From: Paragyromitra xinjiangensis
Taxonomy: Eukaryota > Ascomycota > Pezizomycetes > Pezizales > Discinaceae
Assembly (NCBI GenBank): GCA_038503065.1
Contig: JBCAMK010000004.1
Location: forward strand, 231,001-295,000
Length of the DNA stretch: 64,000 nucleotides
Direction of reading: 5' to 3'
Below are positions 1 to 13,354 of the stretch, one piece after another. Position 1 is the first letter of the stretch. Every line of letters begins with the position of its first letter. A model generated the notes under the pieces. The model searched no databases, was not told where the DNA came from, and saw only the letters and a list, made by a program, of their open reading frames with translations. Made by a program: the position numbers and the translations under genes.

Positions 1-2824
1 AACCCCCATCCCATTCTTCGTCCGAAGAATAGCTATGCTAGCCTCATCTAGACTAGACTAGCCACGCGACAATCCAACTATTGTGACCTCGCCTTAAGCA
101 TCGTTGGGGTAGTGATACCCTTACATATTAGGCAACTCGATTCCTGATCTCTTCAAGCCGCAAGGATCAGCGACAGCCTTCAGCTGACCCCGGAACACGT
201 CTCGAACAATAAGAAAAAACCTAGGGCAACAGCAGCTAGTTAAGGTGTTGCCCCGCCAAAAGTTAGAATGTCATTTTCTACCAACCCAATAAAGTTTTTC
301 TAAAGAAACATTCTATAGCTAAACCCGCCTTGCTGATGTAAAAGCATAGACTTGCAGGGGTTAATCTACAGAAAAAAGGTTATCACATACCGCCCATCAC
401 GGACCTGCAGCGAGACAGACCTAAACCACAGTTTAAGATACCTGCATTCATCAACTTCAACACCTGGATAAACATAAGTCGCATACCTCATCAAGAGGGC
501 TTCTCAACTGCATACCAAACCGAGTCAAATCAACAAAGATGCCCTCCGGCAAACATTAATCCGACTTCCACGGATAAAAGTCACCACCTCAAACAGTCAC
601 AAACCACATTCCAGCGAATCGTTTGGATAAGGATGGAACAGCTGCAGAGTGCTAACAGGAATGTGGGGAACCCTGTCCCCCACCTTTCACCACAATCACA
701 GTCACGCTCACTGTTTGATAACCGTAGCCTAAGTATATATCTAGCGAAGGTTGAAAATCTTGGTAAAAAATCCAGGATTTTGGAGAGTACAGCAACGGCT
801 AATTTATATTCTTATGCAAGGACTACGGGAACAACTCCCACGCGTTGCCACGACTACCAGTGGATGGTGCTGTGGCGGTGCGAGGAACCATCATAGAAGG
901 TACCCGTGATCATGCACAGATCCACTCGAACATATAAGAGAGGATTTCTAGCGCCAGAGTTTCATAAAAATGCGCTCTTTTTTGGTCGGCACACTCTCTA
1001 GGACAGAGAGGTCCCTTCCACGGGGCTGGGATTCTCTTTCGTCTCGAATTCCCGACCAGTTTTTACGGTATAATTTTAAAGACAAAGTTTTGTTGCTCTT
1101 TTCCCCATACTAAGATCAGTGTTGAATTTTGCCTAACTTGTGCGGGTCGATCTGTACGGGTCGGAACCTACCGGTAGAATGTGGGGATGGAAGCCATGTG
1201 CAGCATGCACCGAAATCCATCCGGAGAAGGCCATCCGTGTACTAGTCAATGATTCACTCCACCAAGTGTAAAACACGTGTGGATACTAGACTGGTGAAGC
1301 TTTTCGGGCAAGATTCCACTTTGGTATATAAAAGCGACCTTGTGAAAGAAATGAGGCCCGGAGAGCACTCACACAAGGCAAGTTGGTGCCGACTTCCTCT
1401 GAGTGAACGAGTCAGCTTTCGACATGGTTCACAAGACTGATAAAGTCAACTGATCTATAAGATTGGAATTATTGCCTATAGCTAGGCTTCAGGGAGTGGC
1501 ATACAGCAACGCATCTACTACAGTAACCGACCAAAGGTACTCCTCGCACAGCAACAGACTCAAACCCAAGTCTACTCTCGTGACCTTGGAGTCTTTTCTT
1601 CTGCGGTTGGTGTGGTGGGATCGCGACGTGATTGGTGCCTTTACACCACAACTAATGTTACTACCAAACATACCCCGCTTTCTTACGCCGGAGTAAGAAC
1701 CGAGAATCTCAATAAACTAACTCTTAGATGAATACCCTATCGTGCTTTGTTGGTGGGAGCATAATACTACTTCGTTTTAGTTGCGCCCGGGCCATTAAGA
1801 TCTTCCTTGTCGATGTCCCCACAATCACAATCACAAGCGGCTAAAGTGGGGTCTGAGCCTCTGACGTCGCCATAACCGACTGGTTTATCTGATCTTTAGT
1901 AAACTTAATTCAGTTAGCGATCTTCTTAGTTACAGCCTGGGGAGAATTAGCTTGCTGGGACACGAGAATTGCATATCCCAAGGCATAACTCAACCCCTTG
2001 TTGTACCCTGGTATACGCACGCTAAGGCAGACTACATTTTATTCACCTTTTCATATGTGGATAGCCGGCGCCGTGTAGATTCCTTACAACATGGATAATA
2101 CACAGAGAGGTTAGTTATTCCCAAACCCTCGTTCGATTTATACATTACAACAAAGAGAGGTAATATATCTGAACTCACTCTAAATACAAGGTACAAGGCT
2201 AATATCCTAAAAAATTTTACAAACACAACACATACACGAATGCAAAAAATTGTCATGTAGTGCCTATACAGCTAGGTGGCAAAAATCTACGCAAAACCTA
2301 TATATTTGGCATATCGTCTATATACTAGCAGCCTTCTCAGCAACCAACCTAAATAGCTTTATACTAGGAACACATGTAAGTTGATCTAGAAAATACCTTC
2401 CTTATGCTTATAAGAATAGCTACAAATTAATACATAAAGGCAGCTTCGCCGTAAAATATCCGCACTCGAGTCAAACAAGCCTAAAAAGGCAGCAGTTCTA
2501 CAATATTCTCTCAGATATTAGGCAAAAGCAGAAAGTACGGCATTCGTGTTAATTGTTGCGATATAATCCAAGGCCTAAACGGTGTAATTCAAAGGCCGAT
2601 TCAAAGCTCGGTATACAACAACCGAAGCGACCCGATATTTAAAGGAGGGGAAAGAAGTTCGGCAATTGCAAGGCGATGATTCCCACCTTATAGTAGAAGA
2701 CTACTATGCCAAATTGAGCATAGCCTTGACGAGGAGGTTCGGTCCCCGGTTATAGGCCTATTAGTAGACTGTATCTCCTGCATATTTTCCCTTGAATAAG
2801 TATCGTATCAATCGTTATAAATAT
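1..2824. other. AT-rich intergenic region, no convincing gene
   Basis: Short open frames occur on both strands, the longest under 90 codons. None has a recognisable domain, signal peptide or consistent splice signals. The sequence looks like gene-poor, possibly mutated, transposon-rich intergenic DNA. I see no tRNA or terminal-repeat element here. Confidence 0.5.
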
Positions 2825-2833
2825 ATGAATTAT

Positions 2834-3254
2834 AAGCAAAGGTGCAGACTGCCTCCCGACTCAAAGGTACGGTTCCAAAATACCCCGGGGGTGTAAACTA
2901 CCCCTCAATTCATTAAGTGAAATATCAAACCCCACATCGCGAAGCAATAAAAAAGCTGTTTCTGGAAGAAATTGCTAGATCCAACTTTGCTTGCTCTCTG
3001 GTGGACATGCTGTCCGCAACTGTGGTCTTGAAACAAGTATAGGATTCAAATTCCTGCTGTTCCTGGAGAGTCACCATGCTGAGGCGAGCAGGATTTGATG
3101 GAATGTGGTTGTACTAGTAGTGATGATGATGATGATGAAATACATATCTTGTTATGTTGTGTATCTACGTGGTGGGATCGAGGGGGGTAGTATACACCCG
3201 CGGGGTATTTTGGAAGTACACCTCTAGATCGGGAGGCAGTCTGCACCTTTGCTC
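2834..3254. mobile_element. Mutator-like MITE with 9-bp target duplication
   Basis: The two ends form terminal inverted repeats of about 73 bp (roughly 85% identical by eye), beginning AAGCAAAGGTGCAGACTGCC on the left and GAGCAAAGGTGCAGACTGCC on the right. The element is flanked by the 9-bp direct repeat ATGAATTAT (2825-2833 and 3255-3263). Long inverted repeats with a 9-bp duplication are typical of Mutator-like elements. At 421 bp with no coding capacity it must be non-autonomous. The interior includes a (GAT)n run near 3120. Confidence 0.8.
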
Positions 3255-3263
3255 ATGAATTAT

Positions 3264-6055
3264 GGACACACATATTGACATGCTTCCGTGGGTACATCAC
3301 ATTGTTCACGAATTTCCCACCAAGCATGGATGAGAGATATTGATGGCCTGTATCCTTCCCACCCCAGCCCTCGAAAAAGCCCGTCACCCCGGCCAGCACT
3401 CACAAATATGTGGATGAAAAGAAGTAAACTGCTAGAATGCAAATGAACTCAGGATTACAGGGAAGTACGAAAAACAAATCGTATCTTTGTACACAACATG
3501 TGTACGCACCAGCTCGTTGGAAGGTCAGCTCCTTAGAAATTTGAAACCACTTTACTCCTATTTCAAATCTTTTATAACTAACACTCAGCTAGTAGGCATC
3601 TGATGGCGTCGGTAGAAGCAACTACCCGGGGAGAAACGCGTGCACAATTGTACGTATAATTGTATCACTCATATCATCTCTTTTCCCCCAGACATAGAGA
3701 TTGCGCCAAGCCAGTTATCAATACCAAAAAGAGAGAGAATAGCCACAAAAAAGAACAGAATTATCACTGCGAGGCAAAAGCCAGGCGAATAACTTATATG
3801 CTCAGCGTGTATCGATATCATGCTATGTATACGTATACGTATAGCGTCCAAGAGCTCAAGCCCCTACGAGCATACTACATGAAGCCAATGATTGTATAGT
3901 CTTTACCTTATAAATAGAACGGATCAGTAATCGCAATAGTAATAGTGCTAGCCGAATAAACCCATACGCACACGGTAGCTACATGTATAGCTAGTTGATG
4001 CATAACCAGCAACTATAAGTGTCCCCCCCCCAGCACCGAGTAGGTCACTGCCTCATCTCCTTTACTTTTTCTATGATGATAACGCCCCATGACGGTAACG
4101 CCTCTCTAACATAAGGGAACCAATAATACTGGAAGGCAGAAAGCTTAAGGTTCTTCGTAACTCACCGAATGCAGCCTCATTCACCTATAATTTCCTAACC
4201 GCAACAGCAGAACACTATATATAAGAGAAAATTCGGCGGCTTCTGGGAGTGAAGTAGCGTACCCCAGTGCGATAATCTTCTCACAGTAGTATATAATCCA
4301 GCAAATTTCTCCAAGATTCCAAAACACCCTAGCCTAAAGCGCCAAACTTACATGATGACGTATTGGACCAGGGAATAACATCTTCTAATCACTTCCATCC
4401 CCCTATTTTGTTAGGCACCAACAACCTCCTAGTTTATAGTACTCAACCTCCTACTCCCCCAGTAGGACACGTACCTAAAAATAATTTGTACCGATCGTTC
4501 CGGCAAAAAAATGCGCAGCTAGCACCAGCCACGAGGATGATCTGCGTATATTTACAGCCCTAATTTTCGGCCACCTCCGCCCCTGTACAAACCTTCATCA
4601 ACATACTTAGTCCCTGGTAACCAAAAATGTAAATGAGAACAAGAAATAAATGCATAAACAAGGCTCGGGCCGTTCAGATTACTAGATGCTATTCTGTGGC
4701 TACCCCTAGAGCTCGGCGCCAAGGTCAACGCCCTATGTACAGTCTCGTAATAGCAATCCCAAATAGATCCGTGTATGTACTGATTGGTTGTTTGCTCTAC
4801 TCGGGTACCCGAAAATGCAAGCTGTAGGAGGGCGTTGATCAATTGGTAGGTTAGGTGCATATTCGGGTACTGATGCCCTGCCTCAAGTGTGATGATCGAA
4901 ACAAGACCATAACAGGAACAGTACCCCTACGTTAATCGCAAGATAGTCCTCCCCCTAGTTTACTTCTCGAAAGCGAGGGTGGCTTAAGCAGTCTACTCCG
5001 AGTAAAACTAGTGCTATCTTATCTGCCTTGCGACGGGTGGGTAATCCGTAGGTTAGCGGTACTAGTCGCACCATACCAGAATCAGGCGCCTGGCTAGGCT
5101 CGTCCCCATCCCTACTGCCTATGGCTGCTGCGCACCGTAGGAGCAAGCTGCGTGTATGGGCTGGGCACGAGACTAGCGCCTGGCCCTGAGTCCGTAATCC
5201 GAGCACAAGCAAAACCCTAGTCCCTATGAGGCAGCTAGGTTTAGGTATCTCAGTAATCCAATAGAGCTTGGAGACCTCAAAAATGATGCTAACGAAAATA
5301 GACCAAAACCAAAAATCTTTGAGAAAATAGAGTTTTCTAGTCACAGTATCTCACTCGGATATTCACTCTGGAAAACCCGTAAGACGAATTCAATCTCTTT
5401 TATTTGCTCACTGGCAAGACCTCGTTCTCCGTGCACATTTTCAGTATGGATGAAAGGCTTTATATCCGCAACTCGTAACTTTATTGCACTGTGCACGGCA
5501 AATACAGCCGGGGACGATAATACCCTACATCGGGACACGGGAGAACAGCTCGGGTGGACGTTCGAATTCTAAGCGGCAATGATTCTTAAACCCCATTGTA
5601 TAGACCTGCTATTAGCTAAAGATAAGCAAGAATCCGCTGTAACTTGAACATTCGCCTCGCTGTTCTCGCGCATCCCCATAGTATTTTACGGCTGAGTAAA
5701 TAAAGAGCGTCGAAGAAAGATAGAGGGCGTAGATGGTAGGACGAATATGAAGACGTGCTAGGCATGTATAGATCTCTTTTAGTGCCCAAGTTTGATAGAG
5801 GGTGCGTTATAAAAGTCTGACTTCGGCGGGTCGTTTACTTATATGCCGAGCTAGATGATCACGGGTGGATAATTTGTCATGATGCTAGTGCCATAAACAT
5901 AAATGTTATTTTATCTATACTTCAATCTCCATGGGATCCCTATTAAACCCTTGCAACCCCTAGCCCATATAGCCATTGGCTAGGATAATAAGCGGAATGA
6001 GATATTGACCGCGCATGCAAGGATATGGATTCCATTTTTCTCTTGAATGATATGT
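3264..6055. other. Intergenic region; one weak open frame
   Basis: No gene can be supported. A 129-codon minus-strand frame (4955-5344) covers a more GC-rich patch at about 5030-5230, but it has no recognisable domain and may be a relic of an unrecognised element. A C8 run lies near 4023. Confidence 0.4.
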
Positions 6056-6064
6056 ATAATCAAC

Positions 6065-6512
6065 GAGCAAAAGTTCGATCTACCCTTGACGATTAAGACC
6101 TGGTTTAATCTACCCTTCGGGTTTAATCTCCCTCCAAGACTCGCTCTTTTCTTTCTTATGTACCATGGCCTACACTTACATTTCTGGCCCTCCCAGGCTC
6201 CAGACAAAGGTACACTATTTGCAAGATTACCAGGCTATTTAGAGCAAGTACATACGCCCTTCATGCCTGCCTGTGGCCCCTGGTGCCCTCTGCTTAAGTG
6301 CAACAGTGGGCTACCTCTTTTCGCTTGGCCGCTTTTAAGAAACACCCCTATATACAAGATCTTATCAGAAAGGGACTGCTGATTTCTATGGATGGCGGCC
6401 ATGACAGGGATGAATTGTGTTCGGGAGGGATACATTCTCATGGGGGTAAATTAAACCCAAAGGGTAGATTAAACCAGATCTTAATCGTCAAGGGTAGATC
6501 GAACTTTTGCTC
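6065..6512. mobile_element. Second Mutator-like MITE with 9-bp target duplication
   Basis: Inverted repeats of about 70 bp begin GAGCAAAAGTTCGATCTACC at both ends and run through a GGTTTAATCTACCCTT block. The flanks carry the 9-bp direct repeat ATAATCAAC (6056-6064 and 6513-6521). The first bases resemble those of the 2834-3254 element, so both were probably mobilised by the same kind of transposase. Length is 448 bp with no transposase-like frame. Confidence 0.82.
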
Positions 6513-6521
6513 ATAATCAAC

Positions 6522-8491
6522 GTTATCAGTACTAGGATATCTCCGAGTAAATTAAGGGCGTGACACTGTGACGCATATGATTGATTTGATGGTGATAATT
6601 CTTAAGCACCTGTTCCATTCCCAACAACCTCAGGTTAGGGTACTTTCAGTTACCCACTTTATTCTGTACCACCACATCAGAAACGTTAATTACTTCTTTT
6701 CTTATTCTGCTATCTCAGATCGCGAGATTATCCTAGGAGGGTTGCCGGCTGAAAATCAAATACCTAATCATGAGATATCATTGGATACACGCATATCCCT
6801 GCTTGGTAGCTCAACCCAAGGTCTAGGCCCCCACCACTTGTTTCCCTCCACAAGCTCGCTAAGCGGACAGAAATCCCACTATTTCGCAAGGTTTGCGATG
6901 TTGGGGGAGATTGTTTTTGCTTTTCAGAGCTTTGAGTTGGTTATTGCAACATCCGGCTAATCGCTTCACATGCCAATCTGCCGAGCAGCTGCATGTGGTG
7001 CCGCATTAGCAATTTTTTAGTCAAATGTTGATAAAAATAAGTATGGGGCTTCAACAACTAAGCTTTTTTGTACGCAGGGACACGGGAGACCAGCCCCTTG
7101 GCGACTACGCGGACATTCAATCCTTGAACCAGGTAACAACAAAACAATTCTACAGGCTCCATTCGGCCAAGATTCAATGGGCCGCTTTCCCGTGTTCCTC
7201 AGACAAGAGTAGGTTACCTACTCCAATTCCTCCAATCGCTGCGGAATACTGTGTGTCAACACCGCAATAACGTAAGGGTGATGGTTTGTTTGTTTCAAGG
7301 AGACACCTTTGGGCGCTATCGTTGATCTTTCAGCTCTAATGTCGGTGCATTTTTAATGATCAGGTATGCAGTTAATTGCTTGCTTACTTGCTTAGAGTTT
7401 TGTGATCCGGACAGAATAAAGACTGAGCCCTAGGCCTGTAAGCCCGGATACGATGTTTGAGGCTCAAGTGAGACTCAAGCTAAAAAAACAACCAGAGATC
7501 CCAAACAAGGACCAAGCCCTATCGGGGCTTCTCGGGAAATTTTCGGGGCTCGGGGGTGTTCGGAGCTTGGGATTCGGAATTCGGGGTTCGAGGTACTTCC
7601 TGGCCCCAAAAATATAAGCAGCAGTAGGAAGCCCTCTTTACGACCTTCAAGGATATGCATGCAGAGAATTCGAGACTTCTTAACTTGGGAAATCCCCCGA
7701 AGGTATAAGTAATTGTGTATAGCTTGCTAATAAAAGTAAGTATCCATTGGCTCTAAGTATTTGAACATTCCGTGACTATACATACACAAGCCCCACGCCG
7801 CATGCGCAGTGGCTGAAGTGGGGATGGATGCCCATTTTGCAGCAAGCTTAACCGATCCGAGTTGGATCTTTTCGGCCACGATCATCGGTGGAGGGAAAGG
7901 AAGATGATGGTATCGACCAGAGTTAATTGGAATACTGATCTCTGGCGGGGTCAGGGATAGGGTTCTAGAATTTAAGGAACCAATTAAGTGCAATTACTTA
8001 ACAAACGTGCAGGAAATAACCCCAACCCACCCTGATTTTCTTGGTAAAAGAGCGTTTTTCACGACGATTCGCATATTGTTGCTTCAAATATATGTAGTTG
8101 ATCGGGAGAGGAATGTAAGCTCCGGACACGTCAGCCCTATCGGTCACCCTCACATTGTGCAGGGTACGGCTTACAGTACGACTCGACAAAAGCTTCTCAC
8201 TTGCTAAAATTATAACCAGGCTGGACAATGTCTTAATATCCACCAATCCGAAGATATTCCTTGCTGGTTTTGTTCAGCCGCGTCTGCTTCTGGAATAAAC
8301 ACTGGTTCGCCTCGGATAGTTGTTCGATTCTGGGCTTCAGCTGGCGATTAGACTCAGCCACTCTGGTGCACCCAGTATGCTGTATTTTAACGTCGAAAAC
8401 CCAACCTTAACCCCGCTTCAAAACTCTATCCTTCAGTCTACACGATTCTTTGGTAACTCTCACCACTGGTAATTCATCTTTCATCAACTCA
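6522..8491. other. Intergenic region upstream of the MARVEL-like gene
   Basis: A 130-codon plus-strand frame (6568-6960) has no recognisable domain or conserved features and is not called. The segment 7535-7590 is locally rich in TCGGGG-type words. The last few hundred bases should contain the promoter of the 8492 gene, but I see no clear element. Confidence 0.4.
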
Positions 8492-9415
8492 ATGGCATCC
8501 GAATTTATACCCAAAATGGCGAAGAGGACAGCAACCATGCGTGCACACGCGGCGAAAATCAACGCTACCCGTTCATGGCCTTGGGTCATTATTCGAATAC
8601 TTGAAATAATCCTTTGTGTCGCTATTCTAGGCATATCATTATATCTTCGATTTTCCTGGCATCGTTCCTCCCTTGCCCGTCGTGATGCTTTGCCAGGGCC
8701 GAAGGAAGACTACACCCCGCCTTGGTTTGATACAGATGATGATGATTTTGATCCTCAAGCGGAGGCCGATGATGATTTCAACTATCATGCGAGCAGCGGG
8801 GCAAAGGGGCGATGGGGATTCTCACCCTATGTTTCACTTGGCATTTTTATGGGTGGTGTAAGTAAAACCCTACAAACTCTACTTGGGAATATATCTAACG
8901 ACAGATTGTATGGATTCCAGGCCCTAAGTTCACTCATTTCGTCGTTTTCAACACTCCTCCTCTATTGCTGTGATAGACTTAGCCTTAAATTTGTCTTCAT
9001 ATGGGATCTCTGCCTAGTGTTAGTCTGGCTCGCTGGTAACATCTTCATGGGCAAACTCATCACCGACAATCTGGGATGGGGATCACACCACTTTATCGCT
9101 GTTCTTTATAAGGCTGATTTCTTCCTCGCTATCTTTGTCGGGTAGGTTACCACGTTGTCTCAAGGAATTCATCAAGAATACACGTTGCTGACATAACTAT
9201 CTGTTAGTACTTTGTTCGTCGTTTCCAGTATCCTCGGGCTCCGCTTGACACTGGCAGCCAGGAGGGCTGCAGGCGGGAAGTACGCTCCTATGACTATGGC
9301 CCCGCCGTACGTGGCATCACAGAAACGTGGTGAGACTGGCAGCACCTATACTGGTCCAGAATCTGGTGAAGTACATGATGGTCCCGATAAGCTCGCCTCG
9401 GAACACCATTCATAA
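8492..9415 (+). CDS. Four-pass membrane protein, MARVEL-like
   Basis: Exons 8492-8857, 8921-9141 and 9208-9415 join in frame to give 264 residues. Both introns have clean GTAAGT/GTAGGT donors, and the first has a CTAAC branch site. Four hydrophobic segments are visible: after SWPWVI, around GFSPYVSLGIF, in the FVFIWDLCLVLVW stretch, and in ADFFLAIFVGTLF. A polar acidic loop (DTDDDDFDPQAEADDD) lies between the first two. This topology and a short polar C-tail match fungal MARVEL-domain plasma membrane proteins, which are thought to act in membrane apposition and eisosome-type domains. I chose the ATG at 8492, since the open frame further upstream lacks one. The topology is clear; the family assignment is an inference. 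Confidence 0.68.
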
Positions 9416-11619
9416 TGTTAGAATTGTGGGGATGGAGACCAGTTCGGGCATACGTTTAATTTCTTAAAGTTTTTTTTTCATCTAATACCAAAATGATTTT
9501 TTTTGTAGCGGAGTCTGGTGGTATATGCTTTCAATGTATTGTTTTTTGTTGCAAATTGACGATGAGTATAGTTTTAGTTCTCATAGTTTCTGTTTTAAGG
9601 TGTTTTGTGGTGGAGTCAATTAAATCGTGATTTCCACGAGCTGAGCTTCCTCAGTTTCTAAATTGTATCACCAAGCCCCTTGGTTGCGTAAAAGATTTAA
9701 AGTTCCGATCACTGGGGGTTTCCGCTCAACAAGAGGCGAAGTAGCCTCTTGTGGGATAAACCGTTAAAGCTGTCCCACACGCCCACAAAATCAAGCGTGG
9801 CACCAATTTTTCCGGCAAGTCCCTTGATAAGCGCAGATTCTTATCACGAGGGACACACTTATGCATTCCGGCCAATGGCAATCTTTCGGCATCGCTTAAG
9901 TTTCCCATCAACCGGAACTTTAGCTTTTTCTTTTGGGTTTTGTTTCAGCCACTGCCAGTTCTCTGTGTGACTTAATATAGAACTAGTGATGTTGTTTTCT
10001 GAAAGGGCTGCTGGGCAGTGTATGGGGCTTGCCGCCTCTTTCCTTCCTTTGCTTAGTTGCAGTAATCTATACGTATCCTTACCAGCAATCAAGTACAGGA
10101 GGGTCAAGTTAACATTTATGTATAACTTTCAGATACTGATCTATTGTAATCTGGCCTACTCCGTGATAGTTGCTAACGAATATGAGCGCATCTACTGGGT
10201 TAGAAGTAGGCTTCCTGGCTAAGTGTCAGTAGTAGACTCTAGACTTTAGTGGGAAGTCTCAGAGTTGAGAAGGGTTTCTAACCTGTGATTCCCAGGAATT
10301 CGGCCTTTACTAGAGTCAAGTCAATCAACCAATTAAGTCTTTGCCTCCTATTATCCAACATACTTGTTGAAGAACGGCTTCCTAATTCAGGACCGTGTGT
10401 GGATAAAGCAGTGAACAAAGGGAGACCCGGAAGCAGTGGGAGTTTTGACAATTCTTTGTAGTCGGGGGACTTAGCATATATAGTGGGCTCTAGAGCTCGC
10501 TAGTAGAAAAATCAATCAAGTCTACTATTCATGATACAGTACACTCGCCCTATAAGTATACTTTTTATAAGAATATTCTTAGTGGAGCGCTCTACCTCCC
10601 TAGTCCGTATTTGGTAAAGCTTCCCCTATAGGCCTTCTTTATTTGGTTAGACCACTCTTCTTATAAGAATATTCTTCTGCACTCTTGGCCCCGACAGTAT
10701 TCTTATAGAGCGATTGTACTGTGCTAACCCAGGACTATTCGAGTGACTTTTCATGATTTAATTTAAACTTTTAGGCTCCAGTCAGATAGAGTGTCATATT
10801 TTAATTTTTCTATTCCGGATTTTTATGTGGTACCATAAAAGGTTCAGGTTGTGAAAATTCACTAAAATCTCCAACGAGATGTACTCCTACGACTAGAGGC
10901 GTATGTAACGCATAATGACTACCCTATTGGAATGTTGCACATGGTGCCAGTATTAAACTTTTGGGCTTACTATGGGCAAGAGCAGTTGACCCGGTGTTCT
11001 AATGGGTGAATACTTCATTGGGCTGGGGCTAGCTATAGAAGCGCCTACTCCTTTTCTTGACGATATAATCAGAGAAATCCAGACCGGTTAAGCAACCTGA
11101 ATTCTACTGTATTACCCTCGTATTATTGAAACCCGTGGAATTCTCGGGATTTTGTTAAATCTGCGCATTTTCTAAACTTAATCTACTTGATTGAGTGATT
11201 GAAGTGAATTCCGCTGATGGTGAAGCAAGGGGGAGCTAATGATAAATGCATGCCTACAGATATACGTCAGCGATGGGGAGCATAGGCGACCTAGGATAGG
11301 CAATTCGGTGTCAACACGAACGGTTCCGCGAAGGTTTGGTGTGAATATCTCGGGGAGAGGTGTTGCTAGATCGAGTTTATAGTTTGACATTGAGAATTGA
11401 CTTATCAGCTTGATCACACGTGGTCATCCATGGTAAATATAATCATTTTTTCATCAGGGTTTTCACGAGATAAGCACATGCGCATGAGATCACCCACAAA
11501 ATTTCATCAACTGACTAGATGATGCCCGCTACTTTAGAACTATAACTTGACCACCTGAAATACCTCAAGTCAACCTCAACCTCTCCCCTCTCTTCAACCC
11601 ACCGAAACCATTTGTAGTG
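9416..11619. other. Intergenic region with short palindromes
   Basis: No gene is supported. An 8-bp-stem hairpin, CAAGAGGC..GCCTCTTG, lies at 9730-9751. Two copies of the palindrome AAGAATATTCTT occur at 10569-10580 and 10665-10676 in similar surroundings and may be a remnant of a small inverted-repeat element. The last 300 bases should contain the chitin deacetylase promoter. Confidence 0.4.
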
Positions 11620-13084
11620 ATGATGTTCCCTAAATCGCTTATCATTATCTCCTTCATCTTGCTAATCTCCTATATCACACTTATATCCGCAAATTTAATA
11701 ACACAGCGTGATTCTCCTAGCAACCGCTGTGGTTCCCAATTTGGTGACTATTCCTGCACTAGCATTGGCCAAATTTATCGTTGCTGCTCACAGCACAACT
11801 ACTGTGGTGATACTGGGGATCATTGTGGAACTGGCTGTCAGCCAGCTTATGGAAATTGCAATACGGCTACAATCTCGACAGCGCCGAGCTCTGCCCCTGC
11901 TATCTCGTCTAGACCGAGATTGGGAAATGTTCCATATGGAGTGGATATTTACTCGTGCACAGCGAACGGCGTAATTGCATTGACTTTTGATGATGGGCCT
12001 TGGTGGTGAGTAGATTGGATTCCGTTGATTCTAGGCATGTGTGAGAGAGTGGTCGCTGACGAAGGCAAAGGTACACTGCCCAACTTCTTGACATCCTCCG
12101 TGATAAAGGTGTCAAAGCCACATTCTTCATAACGTAACTTAGCTCTGCTTTTACGCTCCTCCACTCCCGCCATAGCCTTTGACCAACCTCTTTTTCCGAA
12201 CTAACCCTCTAATGCTTGTAACAGAGGAAATAATCTTGAAAAAGGCGCAATTGATGCCACTAGCCAGTGGTCTGCTGTCATCGCAAGAGCTTATAATGAG
12301 GGTCATCAAATTGCCTCACACACGTTAGTAAATTCTTATGCTACTGCTTTAGGCATCTGTGAAGAGTAATGAGCTAATGATGACGATTTCGTGATATCCA
12401 GATGGGACCATCCAGACCTCAATACTCTTTCCGAAGACGACAGGAGATTTCAAATGATTCGTCTAGAACAAGCCATGATAAAAATTAGTTCGTTCCTCTC
12501 TTCCCGGGTTTCTCTATTTTCCTCTTCCCGCACTCTTTCGGTTTCAGCCCCTTCACCCACAGTACATCTACTGAGCTTCCTCCGCAGTCGGAAGGTACTC
12601 GACATATATGCGCCCTCCGTATATTCGTTGTGGGAATTCTTGTCGAGCAACGATGGGTACACTGGGATACCACGTGATTATCTGGGATCTCGACACGGAT
12701 GACTATAACCAAGATAGTCCCCAGTTGATTCAGAACTCGAAGAACAACTTTTTGGCTGCGCTGAATAATGCCGATCCGTCTTACAGGAGCTTTCTGAGTA
12801 TTGCGTTAGTGCTCTTATATCGTTTTTATTCCTGCTATATCAAAGTATGGGTGAGTGCTGACTGGTGACGGGAGATAGGCATGATATTCATCAACAGACT
12901 GTAATCAATTTGACGAGCTATCAAATTGACCTTGGGAGGGCGAGAGGATATAGATGTATGTTTCCTCTACTCCTTGTTCTTCTTATGCTTCCTCCTTACT
13001 GTAGACTAACCCTGAACAACAGTTGTTAGACTTGGTGAATCTTTGGGCGACCCGGAGGCCAACTGGTATAGGACGCAATTGTAA
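11620..13084 (+). CDS. Secreted chitin deacetylase with chitin-binding domain (CBM18 + CE4)
   Basis: Seven exons (11620-12005, 12071-12133, 12225-12323, 12402-12487, 12588-12804, 12879-12955, 13023-13084) join in frame to 329 residues. An N-terminal signal peptide is followed by a hevein-type chitin-binding module (about residues 36-75) with the CCSQHNYCGD core. The NodB/polysaccharide deacetylase domain follows, with all its hallmarks: TFDDGP (catalytic Asp and metal Asp), SHTWDHP (metal-binding His pair), MRPPY, and a late AHDIH motif. The enzyme should de-N-acetylate chitin to chitosan in the wall or outside the cell. The first ATG of a tandem pair is used; a GTG just before it is not. The last intron (12956-13022) gives a Phe codon at the junction, which is acceptable. 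No lesion is seen. Confidence 0.92.
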
Positions 13085-13354
13085 TAGACTAAGATGAAAT
13101 TTGTCAACAAGTAGTTAGAAATTTGCTAGAGCAAAAGGTGCCTGGGGATTATTGCGCGTGTCACGATAACGAAATGAGATAAAAACAAAGCACCGAATTT
13201 TGCAACATAAATGAAAACCCTGGAGATGGATAGCAGATTACATTACTCCACGTGATATAAAGAGGCAAGGGAGTCGCCCGAACTCCTGTGCCATGCATAT
13301 GAGGATGATAAACCAAAATCTTTACAAAAGAAGTCAATGAGATACCAAGCACTG

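Noticed and set aside
4955..5344. 129-codon minus-strand frame in a GC-richer patch
   Set aside because: No recognisable domain, no splice or start support, and surrounded by gene-poor DNA.
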